DNA from: Ramlibacter tataouinensis
Lineage (GTDB): Bacteria; Pseudomonadota; Gammaproteobacteria; Burkholderiales; Burkholderiaceae_C
Length of the DNA stretch: 64,000 nucleotides
NCBI RefSeq assembly: GCF_001580455.1
Contig: NZ_CP010951.1
Coordinates: 4,799,001 to 4,863,000, forward strand
Reading direction: 5' to 3'
The position numbers and the translations under genes were made by a program. The notes beneath the pieces were generated by a model that was not told the origin of the DNA, ran no database searches, and saw only the letters and a program-made list of their open reading frames with translations. Below are positions 25,360 to 34,353 of this stretch, one piece after another. The number at the start of each line of letters is the position of its first letter. Positions within the stretch are counted from its first letter, which is position 1.

Positions 25360-26151
25360 TCAGGCCGGCTGCTTGCCGTAGCAGCCCCGGTACGCATGCC
25401 AGCTCGCGTGCCCCAGCCAGGGCGCGACCACCAGCAGCCCAGCCGACCACGGCAACAGCATCGCCGCCAGCAGGAGCAGCACGATCAGCATCGCCCACAG
25501 CAGCATCGGCCCCGGATGGGTGACGACGGTGCGAATGCTGCTGATGCCGGCGCTGATCGCGTCGGTGTCGCGATCGAGGATCATCGGAATCGACACCACG
25601 CAAGTGGCATACACGAGCGTGGCGAACACACCGCCCACGGCCGTGTACAGGGCGACGAACTGCCAGTTGCGGGGATCGAACAGCGCCTGCACCACGCTGG
25701 CGGTCGCCGGCATGCCGGTGTTGAAGAACACCGCGAAGATCACCAGCGCCGCCCGCCCCCACAACAGTTCCAGCAGCAGCAGCACCAGCACCAGCAGGCC
25801 CATGCTGCCCATGTGGCGGTCCCAGCAGGTCAGCGATGCGCCCAGGTCCTGCGGCTCGCCCGCCTCGTGCCGCCGGCTCGATTCGTACAGGCCCATGGCC
25901 AGGAATGGCCCGACCAGGAAACAGCCCGACACGAAGGACATGGTGTACTCGGGCTTGTTGCGGAAGATGGCCGCCAGCACCACGGCCATCAACCAGAAGC
26001 ACAGGCCATAGAAGATGCCGGTGCCGGGTGCCGCGCGCAGGTCGCGGGCGCCGGCGGCGAGCCATTGGAACGGGGCGCCCCAGGCGACCGGCAGCAATGG
26101 CGGCAGGAAGCTCGCTCGCTGTGGAGGCTGGGTCTGTTCCGGCTGTGTCAT
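25360..26151 (-). CDS. BPSS1780-family membrane protein
   Basis: 263 residues with six or more hydrophobic helices. The N-terminal segment PVAWGAPFQWLAAGARDLRAAPG and the following FYGLCFWLMAVVL resemble the BPSS1780 family of Burkholderiales, which is uncharacterised. The helix GPMLLWAMLIVLLLLAAMLLP near 205-225 is part of the conserved core. It lies in the inner membrane. It is separated by 65 bp from the following DUF1624 gene on the same strand. No function can be assigned. Confidence 0.8.
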   Translation of the reverse strand: MTQPEQTQPPQRASFLPPLLPVAWGAPFQWLAAGARDLRAAPGTGIFYGLCFWLMAVVLAAIFRNKPEYTMSFVSGCFLVGPFLAMGLYESSRRHEAGEPQDLGASLTCWDRHMGSMGLLVLVLLLLELLWGRAALVIFAVFFNTGMPATASVVQALFDPRNWQFVALYTAVGGVFATLVYATCVVSIPMILDRDTDAISAGISSIRTVVTHPGPMLLWAMLIVLLLLAAMLLPWSAGLLVVAPWLGHASWHAYRGCYGKQPA

Positions 26152-26239
26152 GGACGCATTGAACGTCCTCAGCCGCCGCTTGCCTCTCGGTGCGAACCCG
26201 TTAACCCACTGTCCGCGTGGGAGATCAGCGCCCCGGTTC

Positions 26240-26533
26240 CTATCCGGACTTCTTCCTCACCGATTCAAACGGGTCCAGGTCATCGAACTGGCTGGATTTC
26301 GCGTTCCGGTCCTGGATGCGCGCGGACTGCGGCAAATCGCCCATCTGGCTGTCCAGTTCCATCATGGAGCTTTCCCAGGCGCTCCAGTCCGCCTCGGTGT
26401 TGCCTTCAGTGACCTCGCCCACGGGCGGCGGCTCCAAAGGGGCGGGGCGCGCGGCACGGGCCGGACGGGACTGGGGAGCGGGCCGGGTGGGCGCACGGCC
26501 CGCGGGCGGCGACTTCTTGAAGAAGCTGAACAT
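26240..26533 (-). CDS. Hypothetical small soluble protein
   Basis: 97 residues beginning MFSFFKKSPPAG, with a Pro/Ala/Arg-rich N-terminal half and an acidic C-terminal half (DWSAWESSMMELDSQMGDLP, then QFDDLDPFESVRKKSG). No family is recognised. A strong GGAGAGGAG precedes the ATG, which supports it as a real gene. It sits between purL and the BPSS1780-type gene on the same strand. The composition suggests an unstructured N-terminus. Function unknown. Confidence 0.65.
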   Translation of the reverse strand: MFSFFKKSPPAGRAPTRPAPQSRPARAARPAPLEPPPVGEVTEGNTEADWSAWESSMMELDSQMGDLPQSARIQDRNAKSSQFDDLDPFESVRKKSG

Positions 26534-26639
26534 GGGCAACTCCTCTCCGCATCGACGTGACTCCGTCCCAGCACTGCTGAGGCTGGGGCGTTGAGGCGCG
26601 ATTGAACCTGCTTGCGCCGCCGCGGTCAAGCGCCGGGGC

Positions 26640-29600
26640 TCACCCGACCCACTTGCGCGCGTTGCGCCACAGGCGCATCCAGGGGCTGAACTCGCTGCGC
26701 TCGCCCGAGGTCCAGCTCATCTGGATGTTGCGGAACACCCGCTCCGGGTGCGGCATCATGGCCGTGAAGCGCCCATCGGCGGTGGTCACGGCCGTCAGGC
26801 CCGCTGGGCTGCCGTTCGGATTGAACGGGTACAGCTCGGTGGCGCGGCCGAGGTTGTCGGTGAAGCGCGCGGCGGCGATCACCTTGCTGCGGTCGCCGCG
26901 GCGGGAGAAGTTCGCATAGCCCTCGCCGTGCGCCACCGCGATCGGCAGCCGGCTGCCGGCCATGCCGGTGAAGAACAGGCTGGGCGACTCCAGCACCTCC
27001 ACCATCGACAGCCGCGCCTCGTAGCGCTCGCTGCGGTTGGTGGTGAAGCGCGGCCAGGCCTGCGCGCCCGGGATGATGTCCGCCAGTTCCGCCAGCATCT
27101 GGCAGCCATTGCACACGCCCAAGGCGAAGGTGTCCGGCCGGCCGAAGAAGCCGCGGAACTGCGCCGCCAGCGGTTCGTTGAACATGATGCTGCGCGCCCA
27201 GCCGATGCCTGCACCCAGCGTGTCGCCGTAGCTGAAGCCGCCGCAGGCCACGAAGCCCTGGAAGTCGGCCAGCCTGGCGCGGCCCGACTGCAGGTCGGTC
27301 ATGTGGACGTCGAAGGCGTCGAAGCCGGCCTCGGTGAAGGTGTAGGCCATCTCGACGTGCGAGTTGACGCCCTGCTCGCGCAGGATCGCCACCTTGGGCC
27401 GCGAGAGATTCAGGAACGGCGCCGCCACGTCCTGCGTCGGGTCGAACGACAGCGACACATGCAGGCCGGGGTCGGCCGGATCGCCCGCGGCCGCGTGCTC
27501 GCTGTCCGCGCCCGCCGGGTTGTCCCGCTCGCGGCAGATCTTCCAGCTCACGTTGTCCCAGACCTGCTGCAGGTCCGACAGCTTGGCCGAAAACACCGCC
27601 TTGGTGTCGCGCCAGACCTGCAGCTCGCCCTTGCCAAGGTCGATCTCGCTGGAGGCCGGCCGGGTCTTGCCGACGAAATGGCTGTACTTCGACAGGCCAT
27701 GCTGGCGCAGCACCTTCATCACCTCGTCGCGCGTTGCGGTCGGCACCTGCAGGACGACGCCGAGCTCCTCATTGAACAGCGCCTTGAGCGTGAGCTCTTC
27801 GCGTCGCGCGCTGACCTGCGAGGCCCAATTCTTGGCGTCGCCGTACTCGGCACGGCTGTCGCCGATGCCGTCGCCCTCGGTCACCAGCAGGTCCACGTTG
27901 AGCGACACGCCGACCTGGCCGGCGAACGCCATCTCGCAGGCGGCGGCGAACAGGCCGCCATCGCTGCGGTCGTGATAGGCCAGGACATGGCCCTGCGCGC
28001 GCAGCGCGTTCACGGCCTGCACCAGGCGCACCAGGTCCTGCGGATCGTCGAGATCCGGCACCGCGTCGCCCATCTGGCCGAGCGCTTGCGCGAGCACGCT
28101 GCCCGCCATCCGGTGGCGGCCCTTGCCCAGGTCGACGAGCACCAGCGTGGTGTCGCCCTCGGCCGCCAGTTGCGGCGTCAGCGTGCCGCGCACGTCGGCC
28201 AGCGTGGCGAAGGCCGACACGATCAGGCTGACGGGCGACGTCACCTTCTTCGTCCCGCCGGCGGCGCTCCATTGGGTGCGCATCGACAGGCTGTCCTTGC
28301 CGACCGGAATCGAGATGCCCAGCGCCGGGCACAGTTCCATGCCGACGGCGCGCACGGTCTCGTACAGGGCCGCGTCCTCGCCCGGCTCGCCGCAGGCCGC
28401 CATCCAGTTGGCCGACAGCTTCACGCGCGACAGGTCGATCGGCGCCGCCAGCAGGTTGGTGATCGCCTCGGCGACCGCCATGCGGCCCGAGGCCGGCGCA
28501 TCGACGGCGGCCAGCGGCGTGCGCTCGCCCATGCTCATGGCCTCGCCGGCGAAGCCCTTGTAGTCGGCCAGCGTGACGGCGCAATCGGCCACCGGCACCT
28601 GCCAGGGGCCCACCATCTGGTCGCGGTGCGTGAGGCCTCCCACGGTGCGGTCGCCGATGGTGATGAGGAAGCGCTTGGAGGCCACAGTCGGGTGGCTCAG
28701 CACCTTGATGGCGGCCTCCTGCAGGTTGAGGCCGGTGAAGTCGAGCGGCGCGAACTGGCGCTGCACGGATTGCACGTCGCGGTGCATCTTCGGCGGCTTG
28801 CCGAGGAGCACGTTCATGGGCATGTCGACGGGTTGACTCCCTCCCCCGCCGGGGGAGGGTTGGGGTGGGGGCGCTAGCGCTTTGACCGAAGCGCCCCCAT
28901 CCCTGCCTTCCCCCGGAGGGGGAAGGGGCAAGTCCACATTGCCGACGACCAGTTGTCTTTCCTCGGTCGCCACCCCCACCACCGCGAACGGGCAGCGCTC
29001 GCGCTCACAGAAGGCGCGGAACTGGTCCAGTGACTCGGGGGCGATCGCCAGCACGTAGCGCTCCTGGCTTTCGTTGCACCAGATTTCCTTGGGCGCCAGG
29101 CCGCTTTCTTCCAGCGGGACCCGCCCCAGGTCGAAGCGGGCGCCGCGGCCGGCGTCGTTGGTCAGTTCAGGGAAGGCATTCGACAGGCCGCCGGCGCCGA
29201 CGTCGTGGATCGCCAGGATCGGGTTGGCGTCGCCCAGCGACCAGCAGTGGTTGATGACCTCCTGCGCGCGCCGCTCGATCTCCGGGTTGCCGCGCTGGAC
29301 CGAATCGAAATCGAGCTCGGCCACGTTGGTGCCGGTGGCCATCGAGCTGGCAGCGCCGCCGCCCATGCCGATGCGCATGCCAGGGCCGCCGAGCTGGATC
29401 AGCAGCGTGCCGGCCGGAAACTCGATCTTCGTCGTGAGGCCGGCGGCAATGTTGCCCAGGCCGCCCGCGATCATGATGGGCTTGTGGTAGCCGCGCATGA
29501 GCTCGCCGGCCTGCTGCTCGTACTCGCGGAAGTAGCCGAGCAGGTTGGGCCGCCCGAACTCGTTGTTGAAGGCCGCGCCGCCCAGCGGGCCTTCGATCAT

Positions 29601-30689
29601 GATCTGCAGGGGACTGGCGATATGCCCGGGCTTGCCTTCCGCCAGGTCCGACCAGCCGCCCCACAGCTTGGACACCGTGAAGCCGGTCAGGCCCGCCTTC
29701 GGCCGGGACCCGCGACCGGTCGCGCCCTCGTCGCGGATCTCGCCGCCGGCGCCGGTGGAGGCGCCCGGAAAGGGCGAGATCGCCGTCGGGTGGTTGTGCG
29801 TCTCCACCTTCATCAGCACATGGTGCAGCGCCTCCTGCTTGCGGTACAGCGGCGCATCGGGCGCGGCCATGAAGCGCTCGATGGGCGAGCCCTCCATGAC
29901 CGAGGCGTTGTCCGAGTACGCGACCACGGTGTGCTGCGGGCTCACCTGGTGCGTGTTGCGGATCATCGAGAACATGCTGCGCTCCTGCGGCACGCCGTCG
30001 ATGGTGAACGATGCGTTGAAGATCTTGTGGCGGCAATGCTCGCTGTTGGCCTGGGCGAACATCATCAGCTCCACGTCGGTCGGGTTGCGCCCCAACCGCT
30101 TGAAGGCGTCGACCAGGTAGTCGATTTCGTCCTGGGCCAGCGCCAGGCCGAACTGGGTGTTGGCCTGCTCCAGCGCGGCCCGTCCGCCGCCCAGCACGTC
30201 CACGTGCGCCATGGGCGCGGGCGCGAGCTCGGTGAACAGCGCATGGGCCTCTGCGCGCGCGAACATCACGCTTTCGGTCATGCGGTCGTGCAGCACTGTT
30301 GCCAGCGCTTGCAGGCGGGCGGGCTCGGGCGTCTTGCCCTTGAGGGTGATGCGGAACTCGGTGATCCGCTCGACGCGCCGCAGGGCCAGGCCGCAGTTGT
30401 GGGCGATGTCCGTGGCCTTGGACGCCCACGGCGACACTGTGCCCAGGCGCGGCGTCACCACGACCAGGGCGCCATCGGCCGGCGTGGCGGGGTCGCCGTA
30501 GGTCAGCAGCGCGGCCAGGCGCTCCTTTTCGGCCGCCGCCGGCGCGTGGTCGGCTGCGACCAAATGGACGAAACGCGCGGAGATGCCGCGGACCCCGGCA
30601 TCGATGGCCGCAAGGCGCGGGATCAGTTGCTGGATGCGGAATTCGCTGAGGGCATTGCCGCCCTCGAACTCTGTGATGTGCAAGGTCAC
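26640..30689 (-). CDS. purL: Phosphoribosylformylglycinamidine synthase, single-chain type
   Basis: 1349 residues, the large proteobacterial form: N-terminal FGAM-S region, two ATP-grasp-like synthase halves (FPGASTGAGGEIRDEGATG and the second half from about residue 630), and a C-terminal glutamine amidotransferase with the nucleophile in LGVCNGCQML and the His/Glu near AHGEG. It makes FGAM from FGAR and glutamine in purine synthesis. The start is GTG at 30689, where MTLHITEFEGG begins. A palindromic insertion encodes about 31 extra residues before QPVDMPMNVLLGK (see separate entry). Divergent from map. Confidence 0.95.
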   Translation of the reverse strand: MTLHITEFEGGNALSEFRIQQLIPRLAAIDAGVRGISARFVHLVAADHAPAAAEKERLAALLTYGDPATPADGALVVVTPRLGTVSPWASKATDIAHNCGLALRRVERITEFRITLKGKTPEPARLQALATVLHDRMTESVMFARAEAHALFTELAPAPMAHVDVLGGGRAALEQANTQFGLALAQDEIDYLVDAFKRLGRNPTDVELMMFAQANSEHCRHKIFNASFTIDGVPQERSMFSMIRNTHQVSPQHTVVAYSDNASVMEGSPIERFMAAPDAPLYRKQEALHHVLMKVETHNHPTAISPFPGASTGAGGEIRDEGATGRGSRPKAGLTGFTVSKLWGGWSDLAEGKPGHIASPLQIMIEGPLGGAAFNNEFGRPNLLGYFREYEQQAGELMRGYHKPIMIAGGLGNIAAGLTTKIEFPAGTLLIQLGGPGMRIGMGGGAASSMATGTNVAELDFDSVQRGNPEIERRAQEVINHCWSLGDANPILAIHDVGAGGLSNAFPELTNDAGRGARFDLGRVPLEESGLAPKEIWCNESQERYVLAIAPESLDQFRAFCERERCPFAVVGVATEERQLVVGNVDLPLPPPGEGRDGGASVKALAPPPQPSPGGGGSQPVDMPMNVLLGKPPKMHRDVQSVQRQFAPLDFTGLNLQEAAIKVLSHPTVASKRFLITIGDRTVGGLTHRDQMVGPWQVPVADCAVTLADYKGFAGEAMSMGERTPLAAVDAPASGRMAVAEAITNLLAAPIDLSRVKLSANWMAACGEPGEDAALYETVRAVGMELCPALGISIPVGKDSLSMRTQWSAAGGTKKVTSPVSLIVSAFATLADVRGTLTPQLAAEGDTTLVLVDLGKGRHRMAGSVLAQALGQMGDAVPDLDDPQDLVRLVQAVNALRAQGHVLAYHDRSDGGLFAAACEMAFAGQVGVSLNVDLLVTEGDGIGDSRAEYGDAKNWASQVSARREELTLKALFNEELGVVLQVPTATRDEVMKVLRQHGLSKYSHFVGKTRPASSEIDLGKGELQVWRDTKAVFSAKLSDLQQVWDNVSWKICRERDNPAGADSEHAAAGDPADPGLHVSLSFDPTQDVAAPFLNLSRPKVAILREQGVNSHVEMAYTFTEAGFDAFDVHMTDLQSGRARLADFQGFVACGGFSYGDTLGAGIGWARSIMFNEPLAAQFRGFFGRPDTFALGVCNGCQMLAELADIIPGAQAWPRFTTNRSERYEARLSMVEVLESPSLFFTGMAGSRLPIAVAHGEGYANFSRRGDRSKVIAAARFTDNLGRATELYPFNPNGSPAGLTAVTTADGRFTAMMPHPERVFRNIQMSWTSGERSEFSPWMRLWRNARKWVG
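28836..28931. repeat. Palindromic repeat inserted in frame in purL
   Basis: About 95 bp made of three palindromic parts: CCTCCCCC/GGGGGAGG at the left, a central inverted repeat GGGGGCGCT/AGCGCCCCC (28867-28875/28889-28898), and TTCCCCC/GGGGGAA at the right. On the coding strand it reads PLPPPGEGRDGG then PPPQPSPGGGGS, a composition known from GC-rich palindromic repeats and unlike the rest of PurL. It lies between the synthase halves at a position where E. coli PurL has a short loop. The frame is kept. Confidence 0.8.
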
Positions 30690-30788
30690 TGTGTTGCCTG
30701 ATGTCGTCGGGGGCGTTCGCTGGCGGACCGCTGACTGGGGCCCGAGCGTGGAGTCGTCATTGTACCTGCGTGGTTTCCGGCCCTCTGG

Positions 30789-30794
30789 GATAAT
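30789..30794 (+). promoter_or_regulatory. -10 hexamer GATAAT 6 nt before map ATG
   Basis: GGATAATCCCCGGATG: the hexamer is followed by 6 nt and the ATG, with no ribosome-binding site. The same 15-base pattern apart from one base occurs before dapC. Candidate leaderless promoter. Confidence 0.5.
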
Positions 30795-30800
30795 CCCCGG

Positions 30801-31601
30801 ATGATCACGACCAAGGACGCCGAGGGCATCCAGGGCATGCGCACGGCGGGGAGGCTTGCCGCCGAGGTGCTGGATTACCTGACGCCCCATATCAAGCCCG
30901 GCATCACCACCCGGGAGATCGACCAGCTCGCCGCCGAATGCATGAAGCGGCAGGGCACGACTTCGGCCACGCTCGGCTACCAGCCGGCCGGCTACCCCCC
31001 CTACCCGGCTTCGCTGTGCACCTCGGTGAACCACGTCGTTTGCCACGGCATCCCGAACGACAAGCCGCTGAAGCGGGGCGACATCGTCAACGTCGACGTC
31101 ACCGTCATCAAGGACGGCTGGTACGGCGACACCAGCCGCATGTTCATGGTCGGCGAGGTGTCCATCGCCGCCAAGCGCCTGGCCAGCCTGACCTATGAGG
31201 CGATGTGGCACGGCATCGCCAAGGTGCGGCCCGGCGCCCGCCTGGGCGACATCGGCTGGGCCATCCAGAAGTTCGCCGAGAGCAACGGCTTTTCCGTGGT
31301 GCGCGAGTTCTGCGGCCACGGCATCGGACGCAACTTCCACGAGGAGCCGCAGGTGCTGCACTACGGCAAGCCCGGCACACTGGAGGAGCTCAAGCCCGGC
31401 ATGACCTTCACGATCGAGCCCATGATCAACGCCGGGCGCAAGGAAGTGAAGGAGTTCGGCAACGACGGCTGGACCATCGTGACCAAGGACCATTCGCTGT
31501 CGGCGCAATGGGAGCACACGGTGCTGGTCACCGAAACCGGCTGGGAGGTGCTCACGCTGTCGGCGGGCAGCCCTCCCCCGCCGCCCTTCGTGAACGCATG
31601 A
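30801..31601 (+). CDS. map: Methionine aminopeptidase type I
   Basis: 266 residues of the pita-bread fold. The metal ligands are visible in VNVDVTVIKDGWYGDTSRMF (two Asp), GHGIGRNFHEEP (His), FTIEPM (Glu) and WEHTVLV (Glu). It removes initiator Met from nascent proteins. The C-terminal tail SPPPPPFVNA is a little longer than usual. The stop overlaps the glnD start (ATGA), so glnD is coupled to it. The gene is divergent from purL with a 111-bp gap that holds the -10 hexamer. Confidence 0.97.
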   Translation: MITTKDAEGIQGMRTAGRLAAEVLDYLTPHIKPGITTREIDQLAAECMKRQGTTSATLGYQPAGYPPYPASLCTSVNHVVCHGIPNDKPLKRGDIVNVDVTVIKDGWYGDTSRMFMVGEVSIAAKRLASLTYEAMWHGIAKVRPGARLGDIGWAIQKFAESNGFSVVREFCGHGIGRNFHEEPQVLHYGKPGTLEELKPGMTFTIEPMINAGRKEVKEFGNDGWTIVTKDHSLSAQWEHTVLVTETGWEVLTLSAGSPPPPPFVNA

Positions 31602-34219
31602 TGCCTCCGGGGCTCGCCCCGGGACACGCGGCGCACCCTGTACAGGCGCTGCGGGACGACTATCGCGCCCGCAGGGAAGCCCTGCTCGATTCGTTGAAGG
31701 CGCAGGGCAGTTCCACCCGCGGCATCCACACGCTGCTGCAGCAGCTCGCCCGCGAGGCTGACGCCACCCTGAGGAAGCTCTGGGACGCTGCGTCCTTCCC
31801 CGCCGACTTCGCGCTGCTGGGCGTGGGGGGCTACGGGCGCGGCGAGCTGTTCCCGCATTCCGACGTCGACGTGCTGGTGCTGCTGCCCGACGGGAGCGGC
31901 GCCGACCACGACGAAGAACTCAAGCGCAAGATCGAGGCCTTCATCGGCAATTGCTGGGACGCCGGGCTGGAGATCGGCTCCAGCGTTCGCACCGTGGCCG
32001 AATGCGTGGTGCAGGCGGAGGCCGACGTCACGGTGCAGACCTCGCTGCTCGAATCGCGCCTGGTCGCCGGCGACGCGAAGCTGTACGCCTCGTTCCGGCA
32101 GCAGTTCGAGGCCACCATCGACCCGAAGGCGTACTTCGTGGCCAAGACGCTGGAGATGCGCCAGCGCCACACCAAGTTCGAGAACACGCCCTACGCGCTC
32201 GAGCCCAATTGCAAGGAATCCCCCGGGGGCCTGCGCGACCTGCAGGTGATCCTGTGGGTGGCCAAAGCCGCCGGCCTGGGCAAAAGCTGGGACGAGCTGG
32301 CGCGCAAGGGCCTGGCCACCGCCTTCGAGGCACGCCAGATCAAGCGCAACGAGGCGCTGCTGAGCCTGATCCGCGCCCGCCTGCACGTGATCGCCAAGCG
32401 CCGCGAGGACCGCCTGGTGTTCGACCTGCAGACGGCCGTGGCCGAGTCCTTCGGCTATGCGAACCGGGTCAACATCGGCGGGCGCATGGTGACCCGCGCC
32501 AGTGAAGTGCTGATGAAGCGCTACTACTGGGCGGCCAAGGCCGTTACCCAGCTGAACCAGATCCTGCTGCTGAACATCGAGGAGTCGCTCAACCCGAGCG
32601 CCCACGAGCCGCAGCCGATCAACGAGCGCTTCGCCATCAAGGCCGGGATGATCGAGGTCACCAGCGACGACCTGTACCTGAAGAACCCGCACGCCATCCT
32701 GGAGACCTTCCTCGTCTACCAGCGGACCATGGGCGCCAAGGGCCTGTCGGCGCGGACCCTGCGCGCCTTGTACAACGCGCGCAAGATGATGGACGGTCGC
32801 TTCCGCGACGACCCGGTCAACCACGCGACCTTCCGCGCCATCCTGATGCAGCACGAGGGCATCACGCACGCCATGCGCCTGATGAACCAGACCTCGGTGC
32901 TGGGGCGCTACCTGTGGGTGTTCCGCCGCATCGTCGGCCAGATGCAGCACGACTTGTTCCACGTGTACACGGTGGACCAGCACATCCTGATGGTGCTGCG
33001 CAACGTGCGCCGCTTCTTCATCGCCGAGCATGCGCACGAATACCCCTTCTGCTCGCAACTGGCCGCGGGCTGGGACCGCCCCTACGTGCTGTATGCGGCC
33101 GCGCTGTTCCACGACATCGCCAAGGGCCGCGGCGGCGACCACTCGGCGCTGGGCGCGCGTGAGGTGCGCCAGTTCTGCCGCCAGCACGAGATCGTGGCCG
33201 AGGATGCGGCGCTGATCGAGTTCCTGGTGAAGGAGCACCTCACCATGAGCCAGGTGGCGCAGAAAGAGGACCTGAGCAATGCCGAGGTGATCAAGGCCTT
33301 CGCCGCGCGCGTGGGGAACGAGCGCTACCTGACGGCGCTGTACCTGCTCACCGTCGCCGACATCCGCGGCACCAGTCCCAAGGTGTGGAACGCCTGGAAG
33401 GGCAAGCTGCTCGAGGACCTGTACCGCTACACCTTGCGCGCGCTGGGCGGGCGGGCGCCGGACCCGGGCGCCGAGGTGGAGGCGCGCAAGCGCGAGGCGC
33501 TGGTGCAGCTGGCGCTCTACGCGCTGCCCTTCCAGGGCCACAAGAAGCTGTGGGACACGCTCGACGTCGGCTACTTCATGCGCCACGAGGCCGGCGACAT
33601 CGTCTGGCACACGCGGCACCTGGCACGCCATGTGGACAAGCCCGGAGCGATCGTGCGCGCGCGCACCTCCCCGGTGGGTGAAGGCCTGCAGGTGCTGGTT
33701 TACACACCCGACCAGATGGACCTGTTCGCGCGCATCTGCGGCTACTTCGACCGGGCCGGCTTCTCGATCCTGGATGCCAAGATCCACACCGCCACCAACG
33801 GCTACGCGCTCGACACCTTCCAGGTGGTCAGCTCCATGCTGCCCGAGCACAAGCGCGAACTGATCAACATGGTCGAGTCGGACCTGCAACAGACGATCCA
33901 GGAAGCCGGGCCCCTCCCCCCGCCCAGCCGCGGCCGCGTGTCCCGGCGTGTGAAGAGCTTCCCGATCGCGCCGCACGTGAACCTGGCGCCCGACGAGAAG
34001 GCGCAGCGCTGGCTGCTGTCGATCTCGGCCAGCGACCGTGTGGGCCTGCTGTACTCGATTGCCCGGGTCCTGGCCCGGCACAAGATTAACCTGCAGCTGG
34101 CCAAGATCTCGACCTTGGGCGAGCGCGTTGAGGACACCTTCCTCATCGACGGTCCCGAACTGCAGCAGAACAGGAAGCAGATCGAGATCGAGACCGAGCT
34201 GCTGGAGGCCCTGGCGTAG
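31598..34219 (+). CDS. glnD: Bifunctional [protein-PII] uridylyltransferase/uridylyl-removing enzyme
   Basis: 873 residues. The nucleotidyltransferase motif GVGGYGRGELFPHSDVDVLV (about 65-84), an HD domain with ALFHDIAKGRGGDHS, and two C-terminal ACT domains (FARICGYFDRAGFSILDAKIH and SASDRVGLLYSIARVLARH) are in the canonical order. It uridylylates and deuridylylates PII according to glutamine. Two adjacent ATG codons (31598, 31601) are possible; the first overlaps the map stop by 4 nt. A strong terminator-like hairpin follows immediately. The linker PLPPPSRGR between ACT domains looks natural for the family. Confidence 0.96.
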   Translation: MMPPGLAPGHAAHPVQALRDDYRARREALLDSLKAQGSSTRGIHTLLQQLAREADATLRKLWDAASFPADFALLGVGGYGRGELFPHSDVDVLVLLPDGSGADHDEELKRKIEAFIGNCWDAGLEIGSSVRTVAECVVQAEADVTVQTSLLESRLVAGDAKLYASFRQQFEATIDPKAYFVAKTLEMRQRHTKFENTPYALEPNCKESPGGLRDLQVILWVAKAAGLGKSWDELARKGLATAFEARQIKRNEALLSLIRARLHVIAKRREDRLVFDLQTAVAESFGYANRVNIGGRMVTRASEVLMKRYYWAAKAVTQLNQILLLNIEESLNPSAHEPQPINERFAIKAGMIEVTSDDLYLKNPHAILETFLVYQRTMGAKGLSARTLRALYNARKMMDGRFRDDPVNHATFRAILMQHEGITHAMRLMNQTSVLGRYLWVFRRIVGQMQHDLFHVYTVDQHILMVLRNVRRFFIAEHAHEYPFCSQLAAGWDRPYVLYAAALFHDIAKGRGGDHSALGAREVRQFCRQHEIVAEDAALIEFLVKEHLTMSQVAQKEDLSNAEVIKAFAARVGNERYLTALYLLTVADIRGTSPKVWNAWKGKLLEDLYRYTLRALGGRAPDPGAEVEARKREALVQLALYALPFQGHKKLWDTLDVGYFMRHEAGDIVWHTRHLARHVDKPGAIVRARTSPVGEGLQVLVYTPDQMDLFARICGYFDRAGFSILDAKIHTATNGYALDTFQVVSSMLPEHKRELINMVESDLQQTIQEAGPLPPPSRGRVSRRVKSFPIAPHVNLAPDEKAQRWLLSISASDRVGLLYSIARVLARHKINLQLAKISTLGERVEDTFLIDGPELQQNRKQIEIETELLEALA

Positions 34220-34220
34220 T

Positions 34221-34255
34221 CATCGAGAAAAGTCGCTTCGCGACTTTTCTCGATG
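34221..34255 (+). terminator. Terminator-like perfect hairpin after glnD
   Basis: Arms 34221-34235 and 34241-34255 pair perfectly over 15 bp (CATCGAGAAAAGTCG) around a CTTCG loop. It lies 1 nt after the glnD stop. A/T-rich inner stem and position favour a terminator, although no long T-run follows. Confidence 0.7.
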
Positions 34256-34353
34256 GTCTGATCAGTGCGGGGAGGCCCGGCAAAGCCGGTTCCTCCCCAC
34301 AAGGGGGACCGCTCTGCACGTTGTTTCGCGCGGTCCACGTGCCGCGAGCGGGC

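Noticed and set aside
26748..28877. A long open frame (over 700 codons) on the strand opposite purL, and similar long frames opposite glnD, smc, fadB and others.
   Set aside because: High GC with strong codon-position bias gives long antisense frames. They are rich in Arg/Ala/His/Gly without recognisable domains, and the opposite strand holds a well-identified gene in each case.
33910..33950. PLPPPSRGRVSRR in GlnD as a second palindromic repeat insertion.
   Set aside because: There is no palindrome in the DNA, and a Pro/Arg-rich linker is normal between the last GlnD domains.
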